A DNA stretch of 64,000 nucleotides, taken from the NCBI RefSeq assembly GCF_030817495.1, contig NZ_JAUSZK010000001.1:6427376-6491375 (forward strand), written 5' to 3'. Position 1 is the first letter of the stretch; the number at the start of each line of letters is the position of its first letter. Position numbers and translations under genes: made by a program. The DNA comes from Streptomyces sp. V3I7 (GTDB lineage: Bacteria; Actinomycetota; Actinomycetes; Streptomycetales; Streptomycetaceae). The notes under the pieces are model-generated. The model had not been told where the DNA came from. It saw only the letters and a program-made list of their open reading frames with translations, and did not search any database. Shown here one piece after another: positions 51,618-61,643 of the stretch.

Positions 51618-52813
51618 GCGGGGTTCCCCAGGCGTTCGGTCACGGCGTGGCCGATGGCGCTGACCAGGTCGCGCAGGGATTCGGCCTCGCTGCCGAGATC
51701 GGCGATCTTCTGTGTGTTCGGTCCGACCCTGAGGACCCAGGTGTGGGTGGTGTCCTCGTCCGCGAACTTGTGCTCGATGTCGGGTACGTAGGCAGCGAGG
51801 CGGTCGCAGGCTTCGCGGACGTGGCCGCCCCCGCTCAGGTCGCTGCGGATGGGGTCTTCGAAGGCGGCGACGAAGCTCATCGGCCGGGTGGTGCGGAGTT
51901 TGACGATCACGGCGTCAGGGAGCGTGTGGTGCCCGAATGTGTTGATCTTGCCGGTGGGCAGGGAGGCGACGAAGCTGTGTACGAATGCCTCGACGGCTCG
52001 CCGGAGGGGTTCGGTGAGGGGTTCGTCCTCACGCAGGCCCTGGCCGAGGGTGGTGGCGAGGTGGTGGACGCCGAGGGCCGCGTAGCGGTAGAGGGTGGCG
52101 GAGTTGAAGTCGATGGTGCCGATCATGCCGGCGCCGGTCTCCTCCGCGGTGTTCTCGTCGTCGACGGCGGTGTAGTAGTCGGACTCGGTCTCCGTCCGGT
52201 GGACGCTGATCGCGTGGGCGACCTGTACGGCGGCGTCGACGTTGATGTCGGCGGCGTCGGCGACCATGCGGCCGAAGAGGGCGATGTCCACGGAGTGCCG
52301 GCTGTCGGCGATCTCGCGGGCCTTGTCCTTGTTCTTCTTGTCCTTCAGGAAGGCGGTGATGTCGCCGGCGCCTGCGAGGGCGTGGCGGGCCAGGCCGTCG
52401 AGTTGGCGGGCGCTGAGGAAGACCAGGTACTTTGCCTCGGGAGGAGGTGCCGCCTGACCTTCCTTGGCCTGGTCGGCTTTCCGCTTGGGTACTTCGGTCT
52501 TCAGACCAGCCGCTTTGATGGTCTCGTCCGCGAGGCGCAGCGCGGTCTCGCCCTGGACGGCCGGGTCGAGTCCGCTGATGCGGTCCGCGAGGAGTTCCAC
52601 GATCTTCTTGGTGCGGACGCCGAGTTCGGACGGGTCCAGGAGGTGCTCGTCAGCGAAGTAGGTGCGCATGGCCCGCTTCCATGCCTGGCTGGAGACCCTG
52701 GCTCGCGGCACGCCACCGTAGACGGCGGTCTTCGGCGCTCCGGTGTCGTCCCGGTTGAGGTTGCTGGGCGGGACGGTCTGCAGGGCGTGCACGTCCAGGA
52801 AGATGCGGTTCAC
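51614..52813 (-). CDS. cas7e: CRISPR-associated Cas7e (Cse4/CasC), Cascade backbone
   Basis: A 399-residue backbone subunit that coats the crRNA. The start GTG 52813 (VNRIFLDVHALQTVPPSNLNRDDTGAPKTAVYGGVPRARVSSQ) is the conserved family start and overlaps the cse2 stop. It also has DSRHSVDIALFGRMVADA and ATLYRYAALGVHHLA. The frame runs upstream of 52813 but the sequence is not Cas7. Confidence 0.95.
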   Translation of the reverse strand: MNRIFLDVHALQTVPPSNLNRDDTGAPKTAVYGGVPRARVSSQAWKRAMRTYFADEHLLDPSELGVRTKKIVELLADRISGLDPAVQGETALRLADETIKAAGLKTEVPKRKADQAKEGQAAPPPEAKYLVFLSARQLDGLARHALAGAGDITAFLKDKKNKDKAREIADSRHSVDIALFGRMVADAADINVDAAVQVAHAISVHRTETESDYYTAVDDENTAEETGAGMIGTIDFNSATLYRYAALGVHHLATTLGQGLREDEPLTEPLRRAVEAFVHSFVASLPTGKINTFGHHTLPDAVIVKLRTTRPMSFVAAFEDPIRSDLSGGGHVREACDRLAAYVPDIEHKFADEDTTHTWVLRVGPNTQKIADLGSEAESLRDLVSAIGHAVTERLGNPA

Positions 52814-53490
52814 GAGGCGTCCTTGTCGTCCGGGTCGAGGTGGGTGTCGGTGCGTGCGGGGTCGGCGCCGGGCGTGCGGGGCCGGCTGTGGAAGGAGCGG
52901 CCCCAGTCGCGGCGGACGGCGTCGGCGCCGCCGGGCCACTGCCAGGTGTAGAGCTGTCCGGCGAGGAGTCCGTAGTCGAGGGGGATGTCGGAGCGGCGCA
53001 GCAGGACGACGAGGTCGCGCAGCCGCTGGGACAGGACGGTCAGGTCGGGGGCGGTTCCCGCGCGGACGAGGCGTTTGAGGGCGGGTTCGTCGATGCCGCC
53101 GGCCGGCATGAGGTTGCGTACGGCGTAGCCGAGTCCGCGGGGCTGTTCGGGCTGGTGTGGGCGGTGCATGCGCGCGGGTCGGGACTGCTGGTGGAGCGCC
53201 CACAGGGTGAGGGCCGTGTAGAGGGCGCCTTCGGCGCGGGTGAGTTCGAGTTCGTTCAGGGGACCGTGGTCGTCGTCGCCCTCGTGGAGCGGGCCGGTGT
53301 CGACCAGGCTCCACAGGTCGGGCATCGCGCTGGCCGGCCGGCCGGCACCGCGGCGCAACCGGGCGAGCGCGGCAACGTGGTGGGCTTGGTCGCGGAGGTA
53401 TCCCTCCTGCCAGAGCGTGATTCGGGAGGCGGCGAGCCGGGCGATCCGGGTACGGGTCGCCGCCGGAGTCGGGGCCGGTGCGGTGGTCAT
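52810..53490 (-). CDS. cse2: CRISPR-associated Cse2 (CasB), small Cascade subunit
   Basis: A 226-residue helical protein that forms the Cascade belly. It has LARLRRGAGRPASAMPDLW near residue 42, ALYTALTLWALHQQ and a C-terminal helical part (LRDLVVLLRRSDIPLDYGLLAGQLYTWQ). The start ATG 53490 lies 24 bases after the cse1 stop. Confidence 0.93.
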   Translation of the reverse strand: MTTAPAPTPAATRTRIARLAASRITLWQEGYLRDQAHHVAALARLRRGAGRPASAMPDLWSLVDTGPLHEGDDDHGPLNELELTRAEGALYTALTLWALHQQSRPARMHRPHQPEQPRGLGYAVRNLMPAGGIDEPALKRLVRAGTAPDLTVLSQRLRDLVVLLRRSDIPLDYGLLAGQLYTWQWPGGADAVRRDWGRSFHSRPRTPGADPARTDTHLDPDDKDAS

Positions 53491-53514
53491 GCACGTACCT
53501 CCGTACGGGATGAG

Positions 53515-55200
53515 TCAGGCTTGGGCAGATGATGTGGCGGCCGCAGCCTCGCCCGCGTCTTGCAGGGCGCTGCCGGCCGGGATGGCGCGTGCCAGACGGG
53601 CACGGAACCAGGTCTCGGCGAGGCCGGCGTTCAGCCACACGGTGCTCTTCTTGTCGGTGACGGTCTTGCCCTGCCAGGCGGCGTTCCCGGCGTTTTCGAC
53701 GAGTCGGTGCGCGAGCTGGGTGATCAGGCGCCGCAGGGTGTGCTGCCATGCCGTGCGGTGGGCGAAGGGATCGTCCACGGCGGCCATCTCGATGAGCCAC
53801 TGCCGGTAGGGCTCTTCCAGGGCTGAGAATCCGGTGGCCTTGGCGGTGTCCGAAGGTCCCTGAGGGTCGCTGCCGGCGGCACGGGCGAGGTCGGCGGCGA
53901 GGTCACCCAGTGCCTTCACCGCGCGGTCGGCGTCCTCTGCGGCGGCCACAGCCTGCCGGGCGAAGGTGCGGTCCTGGCGGTGGAGCAGGACGACCGGCAT
54001 CGTCAGGCGGTCGTCGATGAGGTCGTCGACCACGGACTGCTGGGTTCCGTAGACAGCGCCGACGACTCTGGCTCGCACGAGGTAGTTGCGCGGCAGGCAC
54101 CTGCTGGTGACCAGGTAGGCGAGCCATTCCAGCACACCGGGGCGCAGGAAGGCGGCTGCGTCCTGTCCTTGCCCGGCTTCCGTGCGGTCCGCGACGAGAG
54201 AGGCCAACCCTCGCCAGGCGGAGCAGGACGGGGTGTGCTCCCGGGGCAGATAGACGGGGGAACGGCGCAGTTTCTTCTCCTGGGCGGTACTGCGCCGCCA
54301 GGCTGTCATCGGTTCGCGTTGGTGGGTATTGCGTGAGGCGAGCGGGTCGCCGTATCCGAGGACGACGCCGTGCACGGCGTCGCCGTCATGGTGCAGGCGC
54401 ACGCGGCGCGACTGCCAGGTGTACAGATCGCGTGGGCCGGTGGCGGGGCGTTCGGCGCCGCCGGGACCGGACGGCTCGCGCCGCCAGGCGGGCCGGTCGT
54501 CCGGAAGGAAGTCCATCTCTTGGGTGTCCGTGGCCACGAGGTTGAGCAGGAGGGTCTCGCGCAGGGTGTCGCCCTCGGCGAATACGCCACCCAGGCCGCC
54601 CGCCCAGCCGGTGCCCAGGGGGTAGACCTTCCCGCCCTTGACGCGGTCGTCTCCGGCCACTCCGGTCTTGATGCCTGAGGTGTCGTAGGCGTGGGCGTGT
54701 ACGACCCAGCGGGCTGCCTCGGCGTAGGTGAGCCGCTCCACGCCTGGCATCCGGGCGGTGAAGAACGGTTCGCCGTTGGGCACGTCGGCGACGATCCGGG
54801 CGAGCGGGAAGATCTCGTCTTTCTCCGTGCGCAGGCCGGCCGTCTGGAAGAACGGTGTTGCCGGGTGCAGCAGGTCGAACCGGTCGCGGTGCTGGTCGAG
54901 GTAGGTCTCGATCGGGGCGAAGCAGTCCTCGTCCGCCCACAGCTCGTCCCAGTCCTCCACATCGCGGGGGCCGTCGAGCGCGTCGTGCGCGACGGCCAGG
55001 AGCAGCCGCAGCAGGGCGAACTCCTGGGTAGGGATATCCCCCACCACGCGTCGGATCCGGCCGGCCCGGGTGAAGACGTCCCGCAGGGAGACTTCTACGC
55101 ACGTGCCGTCGGCGGCCAGGACGCCGATCCATGGCCGGCTGGTCAGGTCGAACGAGACAGGTGTGGTCATGGTTGCGCGGGGCGGTTCAGTCACCGTCAC
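53515..55200 (-). CDS. cse1: CRISPR-associated Cse1 (Cas8e/CasA), large Cascade subunit
   Basis: A 561-residue large subunit that reads the PAM. It has SFDLTSRPWIGVLAADGTCVEVSLRDVF at the start, FFQTAGLRTEKDE, LLLNLVATDTQEM and the C-terminal helical bundle (GFSALEEPYRQWLIEMAAVDD). The start is GTG 55200, six bases after a GGAGG within the end of cas3; ATG 55170 is an alternative. It overlaps cas3 by 14 bases. Confidence 0.93.
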   Translation of the reverse strand: MTVTEPPRATMTTPVSFDLTSRPWIGVLAADGTCVEVSLRDVFTRAGRIRRVVGDIPTQEFALLRLLLAVAHDALDGPRDVEDWDELWADEDCFAPIETYLDQHRDRFDLLHPATPFFQTAGLRTEKDEIFPLARIVADVPNGEPFFTARMPGVERLTYAEAARWVVHAHAYDTSGIKTGVAGDDRVKGGKVYPLGTGWAGGLGGVFAEGDTLRETLLLNLVATDTQEMDFLPDDRPAWRREPSGPGGAERPATGPRDLYTWQSRRVRLHHDGDAVHGVVLGYGDPLASRNTHQREPMTAWRRSTAQEKKLRRSPVYLPREHTPSCSAWRGLASLVADRTEAGQGQDAAAFLRPGVLEWLAYLVTSRCLPRNYLVRARVVGAVYGTQQSVVDDLIDDRLTMPVVLLHRQDRTFARQAVAAAEDADRAVKALGDLAADLARAAGSDPQGPSDTAKATGFSALEEPYRQWLIEMAAVDDPFAHRTAWQHTLRRLITQLAHRLVENAGNAAWQGKTVTDKKSTVWLNAGLAETWFRARLARAIPAGSALQDAGEAAAATSSAQA

Positions 55201-58096
55201 CGCTCACCTCCAGTCCGTCGAAGGGGCTGTAGCGCAGCGAGTAGCCTGCCAGTCGGGTCTGACAGTCCTCGTCCAGAGCGAGAATCAACTGCCCGTCCAG
55301 CCAGGGGCTGTTCTTGCCCTGCCAGGCCGGCAGATACAGCTTCTCCAGCTCCTCGATCGCACGGTCCGTGGTGGGGGCGTAGGAGAACTGCAGTGGCAGG
55401 CGCAGCCCGCATGCTGCCGCCGTACGGGCGGCGAGCGGGGCCGGTACCTGGTCCGCGGACAGGTCCAGCCCTGCACGGGGTCGATTCCGCCGGTCCTGCG
55501 GAAGCCAGGGCAGCGTGGACAGGCTGCCGTCGTCACGCCGCTGCACGACAATGACCTCGAGGCTTTCCCGGCTGTCACGGACCTGGGCGCGTCCTGCGCG
55601 GCTGTCGTCGCTGTCTCCTACTCCGGCCGCCACCCAGCCGAACAGCGGACGTCCCGGCCGCCCTACCTCTCCCAGGCGGAATGCTCCCGCCCGTTCGGCC
55701 TGGTCACACCGGTGCGCGTCGAACCGTAAGCGGGCCTCGTCCAGCACGACCTGCCATCCGTCCGGCACTATGGCCGCGGGTCCGTAGGCGCCCTGCACGA
55801 GGGGGCTGATGTCCCCGGGCAGCCGCACCGGCCGCCCGGCCCCCTGCTCCAGGTGCGGCAGCAGCACCGCCGCGGACCGCAGCAGCAGGTAACTGCCGTA
55901 GACGGCGACCGAACCGCGCACCGGAGCCGGCACCCCGCCCGCCCAGTCGACCCCGGTGACCAGACACCGTGCCTGTCTCAGTCGTTCCGGCCGCTCGCGC
56001 TGGTCGTTTCCCCGCTGGTGACGGTGCAGCCGCCCCATCCGCTGCAGCAGCAGGTCCACGGGACACAGGTCGCTCACCAGCAGGTCGAAGTCGACGTCCA
56101 GCGACTGCTCGGCCACCTGGCTGGCCACCACAACATGCCCGTCCACCGGCCTGTCAGCTCCCGCCGTGTCCGGCGGTCCGAAACGCCGCAGCAGATCGCT
56201 GTCCTTCGCGGCCCGGTCGAGGTCGACGAAACACGAATGCGCGACGGTGACGTTGCCCTCGCCGAACCTCTCCCGCAGTACTCGCGCGGTCTCCAGCACC
56301 CGCTTGACCGTGTTGCGTACAACCAGCACGCACCCACCGCCGACAAGTTCGTCCTCCAACCGATCGGCGAGAATCTGCAGATCGTCGTCCAGCCGTTCCA
56401 CCACGACCTGTGTGGAACGGCCGGACAGACCTGGCCGACGCACCACGGGCGGGCCGCCAGGAACGACAGCAGTCAGCAACGGATACGCGCCATCGCCTTC
56501 CCGCAACACCTCAGGCGCTTGGTCGCTACCCGCGTAGGCGCGCACCAGTTCACCCCGTCGAGCGGCCGGCAACGTCGCGGACAGCACGACCACCGGTACC
56601 CCGTACGCACCCAGCCACGACAGCACCCGGTCCAGATAGACCGACATGTACGTGTCGTAGGCGTGCGCCTCGTCGATGACGACGACCTTCCCCGCGACCG
56701 CGAGGTGACGAAGCGCCAGGTGGCGGCTCTTGAGCCCGGCGAACAGAAGCTGGTCGATGGTGCCCGCCACGAACGAGGCCAGCATGGCCTTCTTACGTCC
56801 GCGCAGCCATGCGTGCGCCACCAGGTCCGCTCCCTGCCGGCGCCGCTGGCCAGGCTGACGCGAGGCCACCTCCCCCTCCTCGTCGACGGCGACCGCCGCG
56901 ACCCTGCCGCCACGGGCCATCACATCGGCGAAGTCCTCGTTCAACGCCGCTTTCGCGTGGGCGAGCTGCACCGAGTGGCGTCCACCCACCACCCCCGGCA
57001 GCCGACTCAGCCAGTCGAGCAGTCGAGGAAACATCGCATTGCCCGTAGCCATCGTGGGCAGAGCAAAGAAGACACCGCCCGCGCCGGACCGGGCGGCGAA
57101 AATCTCCGCTACGGCCAGCGCCGCCTCCGTCTTCCCCTCCCCCATCGGCGCCTCGACGATCATCAACCCCGGACGCTCCATGTCACGGGCCAGCCGCAGG
57201 GCCTCCTCCTGCACAGGCCGCACCCGAGCATTCTCCGGAAGACGGAACCGCGAGGTGAACAGGTCCTCCGCGTCTCCGGCCGGCTCCTGGGCACGCCAGG
57301 GCTCCGGCAGATCCAGCCCCTCCCAGGCCGCAGTAAGCCGCTCCCGTTCATTGCGGCCCGCGGCATCCGGGAAGTACGGGAACAGCTCTGGGTTGCTGGC
57401 AATCCAGTCGGAGACGATGACCATCGCGGTGAGCAACACCTGCACCGGCTGCGGCAGTTTGACGGAGGCCCATTCGTTCAGGCGCCCCTTCACACCGAAC
57501 CGGTCGGCACACGCATCCAGCAACTCTTCCTGTACCGTCCGCCAGACCCGCCCGTTCGGCCCCGGTGTCCGCAGCAACTCCTCATGTTCGAAAAGGGCTT
57601 TGATCTGCCCGTGCTCCGGTGGAACCCCGTGATGGCCACCCACGGTCACGGCGAACTGCCCCGTACGTGCAGGCGGCCACCCATACCGATCCTCCAGCCA
57701 TTCCCCCAGCAACACCTGCCCGGCCAGTCCATGAGGAGCCACACGGCGATCCGGCCCCATCGCCTGCCGCGAACGCATCAACAGCCCCTGGCTGCGCATC
57801 ACATCCGCCAGACCCTCCACCTGGCAGGCGAACGCCGGCGTGGCCTTTCCGATGTCATGCACGCCCGCCAGCCACCCAACCAACGCGGCCGCGTCAACCT
57901 CACCCCCGGGCAACGCGGCAGCAACCTGTGCACGCACCGCCGCAGGCAGCCACCGCTCCCACAAGAGCCCTGCAACTGCGGCACTGTCCTCCATATGCCG
58001 CCACAACGGCAGCCAACCGTCCGTGTCCCGATCATGCTTGGCCCACACCGTCCGAGCCCGCTCCCCAAGCAAGCCAAACAGCGCAGAACCAGTCAT
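55187..58096 (-). CDS. cas3: CRISPR-associated Cas3 helicase-nuclease (type I-E)
   Basis: A protein of about 969 residues that destroys target DNA recruited by Cascade. The N-terminal HD nuclease shows WRHMEDSA and GVHDIGKATPAFA (His80, Asp81). The helicase has Walker A APMGEGKTEAA and DEAHAYD, then SATLPAARR and QVAEQSLDVDFDLLVSDLCPVDLLLQRMGRLHR. The start is ATG 58096 or ATG 58111; upstream frames read through the CRISPR array and are not coding. It is the first gene of the cas operon. Confidence 0.95.
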   Translation of the reverse strand: MTGSALFGLLGERARTVWAKHDRDTDGWLPLWRHMEDSAAVAGLLWERWLPAAVRAQVAAALPGGEVDAAALVGWLAGVHDIGKATPAFACQVEGLADVMRSQGLLMRSRQAMGPDRRVAPHGLAGQVLLGEWLEDRYGWPPARTGQFAVTVGGHHGVPPEHGQIKALFEHEELLRTPGPNGRVWRTVQEELLDACADRFGVKGRLNEWASVKLPQPVQVLLTAMVIVSDWIASNPELFPYFPDAAGRNERERLTAAWEGLDLPEPWRAQEPAGDAEDLFTSRFRLPENARVRPVQEEALRLARDMERPGLMIVEAPMGEGKTEAALAVAEIFAARSGAGGVFFALPTMATGNAMFPRLLDWLSRLPGVVGGRHSVQLAHAKAALNEDFADVMARGGRVAAVAVDEEGEVASRQPGQRRRQGADLVAHAWLRGRKKAMLASFVAGTIDQLLFAGLKSRHLALRHLAVAGKVVVIDEAHAYDTYMSVYLDRVLSWLGAYGVPVVVLSATLPAARRGELVRAYAGSDQAPEVLREGDGAYPLLTAVVPGGPPVVRRPGLSGRSTQVVVERLDDDLQILADRLEDELVGGGCVLVVRNTVKRVLETARVLRERFGEGNVTVAHSCFVDLDRAAKDSDLLRRFGPPDTAGADRPVDGHVVVASQVAEQSLDVDFDLLVSDLCPVDLLLQRMGRLHRHQRGNDQRERPERLRQARCLVTGVDWAGGVPAPVRGSVAVYGSYLLLRSAAVLLPHLEQGAGRPVRLPGDISPLVQGAYGPAAIVPDGWQVVLDEARLRFDAHRCDQAERAGAFRLGEVGRPGRPLFGWVAAGVGDSDDSRAGRAQVRDSRESLEVIVVQRRDDGSLSTLPWLPQDRRNRPRAGLDLSADQVPAPLAARTAAACGLRLPLQFSYAPTTDRAIEELEKLYLPAWQGKNSPWLDGQLILALDEDCQTRLAGYSLRYSPFDGLEVSGDGD

Positions 58097-58225
58097 CCCC
58101 CCGTACACCATGAAAGATTGATACAGCATCCGTGCCGACCACGTCCCGGCAACGAAAACAATCGCTGTCCGCACTCGGAAGGAGCGGCATCTCCGAGGTA
58201 AGACCATTCCGCCCCGTCCGTGAAC

Positions 58226-58746
58226 GGGACCATCCCCGCGCGTGCGGGGAGCAGCCGGGCGGATGTACCGGCCAGTCAGGACCACCGGGACCATCCCTGC
58301 GCGTGCGGGGAGCAGGCCGCGAACCCGGTTGAGGCCCGCCTCGGCCGGGTACCATCCCCGCGAGTGCGGGGAGCAGGCGGCGGTGGCGCCGCCGGTCAGG
58401 GCGAACAGGGGACCATCCTCGCGCGTGCGGGGAGCAGAGCTCGTCGTCGTCCGCGACGTGCGCCTCGCCGGGACCATCCCCGCGCGTGCGGGGAGCAGAC
58501 AGGACGGCCTCCCATCCTCCCCCCGGGGTGGGGACCATCCCCGCGCGTGCGGGGAGCAGCATCCCGATACCGATGAGACCCATTGCGATGCGGGACCATC
58601 CCCGCGCGTGCGGGGAGCAGATCGGTGTCCAGAGCCCGAACCCCGAGGCCGTCGGACCATCCCCGCGCGTGCGGGGAGCAGCAGCCCGTCCCGAGCGTGA
58701 CCAACCGCGCCGACACGGGACCATCCCCGCGCGTGCGGGGAAGCAG
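58226..58746 (-). CRISPR. CRISPR array 1, type I-E, 9 repeats
   Basis: Nine 29-base repeats (GGGACCATCCCC...GGGGAGCAG on the plus strand) with 32-base spacers, period 61, starting 58226, 58287, 58348, 58409, 58470, 58531, 58592, 58653 and 58717. Compared with the I-E hairpin orientation, transcription is to the left, as for cas genes, so the leader side is at 58747. Left repeats are the more degenerate. The right-most repeat carries one extra A and follows a 35-base spacer. The repeat ends in ATGGTCCC as crRNA handle. Confidence 0.93.
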
Positions 58747-58842
58747 TCTGTCAGCGGTCACGCAATTCCCCACTTCCGAGGGCTAGAGCGTCACGACTCC
58801 CCATGGGGACGGCGGATGTAAGCGTGCCGCGGACAGCTGAGG
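58747..58842 (-). promoter_or_regulatory. Presumed leader side of CRISPR array 1
   Basis: The 96 bases between the array and the NUDIX stop contain CACTTCCGAGG and GGTCACGCAATTCCCC; they are only moderately A/T-rich. An I-E leader would lie here if the direction is correct, but it is short and may depend on transcription from the NUDIX gene. Confidence 0.35.
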
Positions 58843-59460
58843 CTACCGGTGATGCCTTCTGGCTCGGGTGTGCTGCAACTTACGGGCGAAGCGGTGCATG
58901 TGGGGGTCGAGCAGCTCGTCCGGCTCCTCGAGTACCTGCTCGACGGTCAGCCACCGGATGGCGTCGAACTCTCCCTGGTCGTAGGAGGTGATGGTGTCGG
59001 CGTCGGCGTTGAGGAGGTACCAGAGCGAGACGTCGGTGTGTGTGCCCTGTCCCCGAGTCCGGGTGACGGTCAGAAAGAGGGGATGCTCGCCGGTGATCGG
59101 CGAAGCCACGGCCTCGATGCCCAGTTCCTCACGGCATTCGCGAACCACCGTGGCCCACGGCTCCTCACCCGGTTCAACATGACCTCCGGCCGGCAGCCAC
59201 AGGCCCGCCTTGCGGTGCGCGACGAGCAGCAACTGCCCGCGCATGTCGTCGAGGATGACGAAGTAGCTCACCAAGTGCATCGCCGGAAGGTCCGGCTTGC
59301 GCACCCGGTGGAGCGGAGCTCCGCTGGCGATCCACTGCGTGGCGGTCTTCTGATGAGTGCGCTCCAGGTCGTCCCACGGTTCGATGGCGCCGACCAACTC
59401 AAGGAGGCAAGCACGCGGCTGATCGTCAGGGGCATTGAGTGGTCGGTCCGGTGAGGTCAT
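58843..59460 (-). CDS. NUDIX hydrolase between the two CRISPR arrays
   Basis: A 205-residue NUDIX protein that should cleave a nucleoside diphosphate linked to another moiety. The complete NUDIX box is visible: GHVEPGEEPWATVVRECREELGI (about residues 94-116). The N-terminal helical part contains LLELVGAIEPWDDLERTHQ. The start is ATG 59460 (MTSPDRPLNAPDD). It reads toward array 1 and away from array 2. The frame continues upstream through array 2 without being coding. Confidence 0.88.
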   Translation of the reverse strand: MTSPDRPLNAPDDQPRACLLELVGAIEPWDDLERTHQKTATQWIASGAPLHRVRKPDLPAMHLVSYFVILDDMRGQLLLVAHRKAGLWLPAGGHVEPGEEPWATVVRECREELGIEAVASPITGEHPLFLTVTRTRGQGTHTDVSLWYLLNADADTITSYDQGEFDAIRWLTVEQVLEEPDELLDPHMHRFARKLQHTRARRHHR

Positions 59461-59619
59461 CCGCGCATCGTGGCACGTGGCACATGATTTCGACACCGGC
59501 GAGCCTCTGACCAACTGACCGACGACGCGAGGGGGTGGGGAATGACGTGACGTTTGCCCTGGGGAAATACGTGACCGTCGACAGCAGTCCACCTCCGCCG
59601 TGCCGTTGCCGCCGCTGTA

Positions 59620-61417
59620 GGGACCATCCCCGCGCGTGCGGGGAGCAGTTCTGGTGTTCGCGGAGCGCGGCCCGCAGCCGGGGGCCATCCCCGCGCGTGC
59701 GGGGAGCAGAAGGTGGCTCCCTACTTGTCGGTGGTCCGCCGGGGGCCATCCCCGCGCGTGCGGGGAGCAGCTGTTCGGACTCCTCCCGCTCCCGTTCCTC
59801 GCGGGGCCATCCCCGCGCGTGCGGGGAGCAGACGGCGCTCGCCGTGCACGAGGCGGTGGGCGCGGGGCCATCCCCGCGCGTGCGGGGAGCAGCCGCACGC
59901 CTTGATGAGGGCGCGGATGTCCTCGGGGCCATCCCCGCGCGTGCGGGGAGCAGCGTCGGCCAGAACACCACTGCGATCTCCGGCGGGGGCCATCCCCGCG
60001 CGGGCGGGGAGCAGTTCTGGTCATCTTGCGTTCTCTGCGGCCGTCCGGGGCCATCCCCGCGCGTGCGGGGAGCAGCGCGGCATGAACACGGAGCAGGTCG
60101 AGGCCGGGGGGCCATCCCCGCGCGTGCGGGGAGCAGCCGTCGACCACGGCCGCCAGGACCTTGTCCCGGGGGCCATCCCCGCGCGTGCGGGGAGCAGACG
60201 GACCCGACCGCGTGCGAGGCGTGCGGGGCGGGGCCATCCCCGCGCGTGCGGGGAGCAGGAACCGGGACTGGGGGTCCCGGAGTGGCATGCGGGGCCATCC
60301 CCGCGCGTGCGGGGAGCAGTCGTTGGTGAGTGACGAGTAGCCGGTAAGGGCGGGGCCATCCCCGCGCGTGCGGGGAGCAGCCGCTTCGGTCAGGTTGGCG
60401 GGGCGAACCCTCGGGGCCATCCCCGCGCGTGCGGGGAGCAGTTCGGCGCGCTCATGCGGCAGTTGCACACGTGGGGGCCATCCCCGCGCGTGCGGGGAGC
60501 AGCCGAGCCCCGTGATCGTGAGCGAGGTGGGCACGGGGCCATCCCCGCGCGTGCGGGGAGCAGGTGGCTGCACGTCCGATCTGTGCCAGCGGGTTGGGGC
60601 CATCCCCGCGCGTGCGGGGAGCAGACGCTGCCCGGGCCCTCACCGAGGTCGGTGAAGGGGCCATCCCCGCGCGTGCGGGGAGCAGACGCTGCCCGGGCCC
60701 TCACCGAGGTCGGTGAAGGGGCCATCCCCGCGCGTGCGGGGAGCAGTCTCCGAGAGGGTCGATGGACGACTCGTCGACGGGGCCATCCCCGCGCGTGCGG
60801 GGAGCAGATCGAGCCCGCGCTGCGCCGCGTTCACGCCCGGGGGCCATCCCCGCGCGTGCGGGGAGCAGATCGCCCCCGCTTGTACGGCGGACAGGCCGAA
60901 GGGGCCATCCCCGCGCGTGCGGGGAGCAGCATGAGGTCCCGGCCGGCGAGCTCGGAGCGGAGGGGCCATCCCCGCGCGTGCGGGGAGCAGTGGTACATCT
61001 CCAGGTCCCACACGCCGTTGCGGGGGCCATCCCCGCGCGTGCGGGGAGCAGGCCAAGGTGCAGCCGAGCGCCTCTCTCATCATGGGGCCATCCCCGCGCG
61101 TGCGGGGAGCAGACGTACAGGCGCCGGATGCCGTCGTCCTCCGGGGGGCCATCCCCGCGCGTGCGGGGAGCAGTGGTACATCTCCAGGTCCCACACGCCG
61201 TTGCGGGGGCCATCCCCGCGCGTGCGGGGAGCAGGCCAAGGTGCAGCCGAGCGCCTCTCTCATCATGGGGCCATCCCCGCGCGTGCGGGGAGCAGACGTA
61301 CAGGCGCCGGATGCCGTCGTCCTCCGGGGGGCCATCCCCGCGCGTGCGGGGAGCAGTGCACCGCTCGAAACCCGCCGCCTACCGCGCGGGGGCCATCCCC
61401 GCGCGTGCGGGGAGCAG
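59620..61417 (-). CRISPR. CRISPR array 2, type I-E, about 30 repeats with duplicated spacers
   Basis: Repeats start every 61 bases from 59620 to 61389 (30 repeats, 29 spacers of 32 bases). The consensus is GGGGCCATCCCC...GGGGAGCAG, one base different from array 1; only the left-most repeat has the array-1 form GGGACC. The repeat at 59986 has an internal T-to-G change. Orientation is leftward, leader at the right. One spacer (starting ACGCTGCCCGGG) occurs twice in a row (60625 and 60686) and a block of three spacers occurs twice (from 60991 and 61174). Confidence 0.95.
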
Positions 61418-61639
61418 ACTCACTGACCTGCGACTCTAGCCACGCCACTGCTCGATTCTTAGTACTTTCACCGACTCTGGCATTCTCCCTAAACCTCTGC
61501 CAAACCTGACAAGATGTAGCGGCATCCCGATGCAATCACTCATATACGCAGAACAGCCCTTCCTGCAGGCGAAGTGTTCCACTGCTCTCTGCAATCTGGC
61601 GCACGTCACCGTTCTTACTTCCTAGCGAGCTCGTGCACG
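61418..61639 (-). promoter_or_regulatory. Leader region of CRISPR array 2
   Basis: This region is noticeably more A/T-rich than its surroundings (for example TTCTTAGTACTTTCACC on the plus strand) and directly adjoins the youngest end of array 2. It should contain the leftward promoter and the Cas1-Cas2 insertion signals. It is followed by the IS1380 element at 61644. Confidence 0.6.
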
Positions 61640-61643
61640 GTAG

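Noticed and set aside
55853..58201. 782-residue open frame on the plus strand opposite cas3
   Set aside because: It is a shadow of the conserved cas3 gene; composition is His/Arg/Pro-rich and has no family motif or ribosome site.
58843..60603. Long frames across the CRISPR arrays encoding repeated ARGW/GDGP or GEQ motifs
   Set aside because: The periodicity is that of the 61-base repeat-spacer unit. Only the part from 59460 to 58843 (NUDIX) is a gene.
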